This document shows, in pieces, positions 62,251 through 64,000 of a stretch of DNA of 64,000 bases. Both the position numbers and the translations under genes were made by a program. The stretch comes from JAMZMI01 sp964353015 (GTDB lineage Bacteria > Bacteroidota > Bacteroidia > Cytophagales > Cyclobacteriaceae). The notes under the pieces were generated by a model. The model was not told the origin of the DNA. It saw only the letters and a program-made list of their open reading frames with translations, and ran no database searches. Every line of letters starts with the position of its first letter. Positions within the stretch are counted from its first letter, which is position 1. The DNA is taken from contig CAYGUA010000021.1 in the NCBI GenBank assembly GCA_964353015.1, positions 1 through 64,000 of the forward strand. The letters are read 5' to 3'.

Positions 62251-63882
62251 ATGGCCGAAGTAATTAGAATGCCAAAGATGAGTGACACCATGGAAGAAGG
62301 TGTGATTGCATCCTGGATTAAAAAAGAAGGTGATGTAGTAAGCTCAGGGGATATCCTGGCAGAAGTGGAAACGGATAAGGCTACCATGGAATTGGAATCT
62401 TATCAAGATGGTGTGCTTTTGCATATCGGAGTAAAAGAAAAAGATGCCGTTCCTGTCGATGGTGTGATTGCCATTATTGGAGAGAAAGGTGAAGATATTT
62501 CTGCTTTACTCAAGGAAATCGAAGGTGGTGCTGCTCCAGCTAAGGCAGAAGAAGCTGCTGCCCCTGCAAAAAGCGAATCTAGTCCTGCGCCGGCTGTCGA
62601 TACTTCAAACATCAATGCTACGGTCATTACTATGCCAAAGATGAGTGATACGATGCAAGAAGGTGTAATCGCGTCATGGTTGAAAAAAGAAGGAGATTCA
62701 ATTTCTTCTGGTGATATTATCGCAGAAGTTGAAACTGACAAAGCGACAATGGAACTGGAGGCTTATGAAGATGGAGTTTTACTTCACATTGCCGTTCCTG
62801 CTGGTGGGTCAGTAGCTATAGATGGCCCAATTGCCGTAGTTGGGGAAAAAGGCGCGGATTGGAAAACATTACTTCAAGCTCAAGCATCTGGAGGATCTTC
62901 ACCAGCCGCTGCACCTGAAAAAACAGAGGCCAAGCCGGAAGAAAAACCAGTGGCGACTGCATCTTCAGCGCCTAGTGCAACACCAGTTGCTGCGAACTCC
63001 AATGGACGTGTAATTGCATCCCCATTGGCGAAAAAAATAGCGAAAGAAAAAGGTGTGGATATCGCTCAAGTAGCCGGATCAGGCGAAGGTGGTCGAATCA
63101 TCAAAAAAGATATAGAATCATTTCAGCCATCGTCTGCACCAGCATCATCAGCTGCGTCAGCTTCGAAAGTTGCAATCCCTACAAATGTTGGTCAGGAAAG
63201 CTTTGAAGATGTGCCAGCGACGCAAATGCGTAAGGCAATTACCAGAGCTCTGAGTGCAAGTCAGTTTGGCGCGCCGCATTTCTATCTCACTATGGAGATG
63301 GATATGGACAAAACCATTGAAGCACGAAACAGCCTGAATGAAATATCTCCAGTGAAAATTTCTTTCAATGATATTGTGATCAAAGCTGTGGCTGCTGCTT
63401 TGAGAAAACATCCAGATGTAAATACTTATTGGATCAGCGATACGAACAGCATCAGAAAGAACCATCACATAAGTATTGGTGTGGCTATGGCCGTAGCTGA
63501 AGGTTTGATTGTCCCGGTTGTGAAATTTGCTGACAATAAATCACTGGCGCAAATTTCTGCTGAGGTTAAAGATTTTGGAGCAAGAGCCAAAGAGAAGAAA
63601 ATAAAACCAGAAGAGATGCAGGGCAATACATTTACTGTGTCAAATCTTGGTATGTTCGGTATTGAAGAATTTACCTCGATTATCAATGCACCGGAATCAT
63701 GTATTTTGGCTGTAGGTGCTATCAGACAAGTTCCTGTTGTTAAAAATGGTGCAATAGTACCAGGAAACACCATGAAGGTAACTCTGACTTGTGATCATAG
63801 GACAGTAGACGGAGCTGTAGGTTCTGCTTTCTTGCAAACATTGAAGGGATTCATTGAGGATCCTGTGAGAATTTTGATCTAA
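62251..63882 (+). CDS. pdhC: Pyruvate dehydrogenase complex E2 (dihydrolipoamide acetyltransferase)
   Basis: 543 residues with two lipoyl domains (about 1-78 and 124-200), each with the lipoylated Lys in ETDKATMELE. They are near-identical in sequence and offset by 121 residues, a recent-looking duplication. Ala/Pro-rich linkers follow, then the E3/E1-binding domain (ASPLAKKIAKEKGVDIAQV, IIKKDIE; about 250-290) and the acetyltransferase domain with the active site DHRTVDGAVG (about 505-515). It transfers acetyl groups to CoA. E1 and E3 genes are not visible in the window; a strong terminator follows. Confidence 0.96.
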   Translation: MAEVIRMPKMSDTMEEGVIASWIKKEGDVVSSGDILAEVETDKATMELESYQDGVLLHIGVKEKDAVPVDGVIAIIGEKGEDISALLKEIEGGAAPAKAEEAAAPAKSESSPAPAVDTSNINATVITMPKMSDTMQEGVIASWLKKEGDSISSGDIIAEVETDKATMELEAYEDGVLLHIAVPAGGSVAIDGPIAVVGEKGADWKTLLQAQASGGSSPAAAPEKTEAKPEEKPVATASSAPSATPVAANSNGRVIASPLAKKIAKEKGVDIAQVAGSGEGGRIIKKDIESFQPSSAPASSAASASKVAIPTNVGQESFEDVPATQMRKAITRALSASQFGAPHFYLTMEMDMDKTIEARNSLNEISPVKISFNDIVIKAVAAALRKHPDVNTYWISDTNSIRKNHHISIGVAMAVAEGLIVPVVKFADNKSLAQISAEVKDFGARAKEKKIKPEEMQGNTFTVSNLGMFGIEEFTSIINAPESCILAVGAIRQVPVVKNGAIVPGNTMKVTLTCDHRTVDGAVGSAFLQTLKGFIEDPVRILI

Positions 63883-63900
63883 TTGAAAACTTATAAATCA

Positions 63901-63932
63901 ATGTCCTGTTAAAGCAACAGGACATTTTTTTT
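63901..63932 (+). terminator. Rho-independent terminator after the E2 gene
   Basis: ATGTCCTGTT / AACAGGACAT stem (10 bp) with a 5-nt AAAGC loop, followed by eight T. It ends at the base before the next gene's ATG. Confidence 0.92.
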
Positions 63933-64000
63933 ATGGATAAAATCAACATATTAGCGATAGTAGCTCATCCCGACGATGTGGAGCTTTCTTGTGCAGGCAC
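63933..64000 (+). CDS. bshB1: PIG-L/BshB1-like deacetylase, 5' part only
   Basis: The visible 22 codons MDKINILAIVAHPDDVELSC and onward carry the AHPDDxE zinc-site motif of the PIG-L/LmbE family and strongly resemble the start of BshB1, the deacetylase of bacillithiol synthesis, which many Bacteroidota possess. The rest lies beyond the window. Its ATG is directly against the T-run of the preceding terminator, leaving no room for a normal leader, so it depends on read-through, an overlapping promoter or a leaderless start. Confidence 0.75.
   Translation, partial: MDKINILAIVAHPDDVELSCAG

Noticed and set aside
62403..62741. 112-codon minus-strand frame, Ser/Ala rich
   Set aside because: It is the antisense image of the Ala/Pro-rich lipoyl region of the E2 gene.
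1..64000. CRISPR arrays, tRNA or rRNA genes, insertion sequences, prophage
   Set aside because: No regularly spaced direct repeats, no transposase or integrase frames and no tRNA-like or rRNA-like stretches were recognised on reading; a dedicated tRNA scan could still find a missed one.

Overview
The window looks like a chromosomal segment of a marine-type gliding member of the Bacteroidota, most likely a Cytophagales relative. The evidence is gldA-gldF-gldG, a type IX secretion (T9SS) sorting domain on a 2932-residue secreted protein, a PorE-like protein, Bacteroidota-restricted families (DUF4494, the arginine decarboxylase/CtlX group, YwqK-repeat proteins), and promoters of the TTG-N17-23-TAnnTTTG type instead of a sigma70 -35/-10. 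Genes are densely packed, the DNA is AT-rich, and no rRNA, tRNA, insertion sequence, prophage or CRISPR array was seen.

Layout. 1-4343 is a minus-strand run: namZ (cell-wall muramidase), fmt, folA, a small membrane protein, an SDR and the 5' part of a subtilase. 4382-6338 holds a LolC/E-like permease and a convergent, overlapping GT2 glycosyltransferase. 6419-11693 is an arginine cluster: arginine decarboxylase, divergent from a deiminase-family enzyme, CtlX and argS, followed by menA and a double universal stress protein. 13542-19504 carries a terminator, a histidine leader peptide, hisG-hisD-hisC, a TrkA-type potassium channel and bifunctional hisB. 19692-25828 is mixed accessory content: a lipoprotein, rhaM-like mutarotase, DMT exporter, MarR-GNAT pair with tandem operators, M61 peptidase, DUF4494, an intergenic inverted-repeat element and an FMN reductase. 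25854-32174 runs from an SDR through gldA-gldF-gldG and a DUF4340-like gene to dnaN. 32186-37925 has an HTH-Fic protein with its own operator, topA, sixA, glycerate kinase and a TlpA-like thioredoxin. 37971-50345 has tex, a duplicated-domain lipoprotein and the giant T9SS cargo protein. 50342-60385 has rsmE, a class IV aminotransferase/sulfotransferase pair, a lipoprotein hydrolase, a tiny coiled-coil gene, a YwqK-repeat protein, fabH and two PorE-like paralogues. 60431-64000 has a degenerate SRAP protein, a YheT-like hydrolase, the pyruvate dehydrogenase E2 gene and the start of a BshB1-like deacetylase.

The most informative observations are: a his-operon leader peptide with five consecutive His codons placed exactly at a predicted promoter; an SRAP/YedK-family protein in which the crosslinking Cys2 and the other catalytic residues are all replaced; two regulators (MarR, HTH-Fic) with near-perfect palindromic operators immediately upstream; an approximately 155-bp imperfect inverted-repeat element; an arginine-to-ornithine gene group built around argS; and a giant secreted protein made of modules of about 920 residues. 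Nothing here is an obvious new defence or mobile system. The degenerate SRAP protein and the his leader are the best candidates for something little described.
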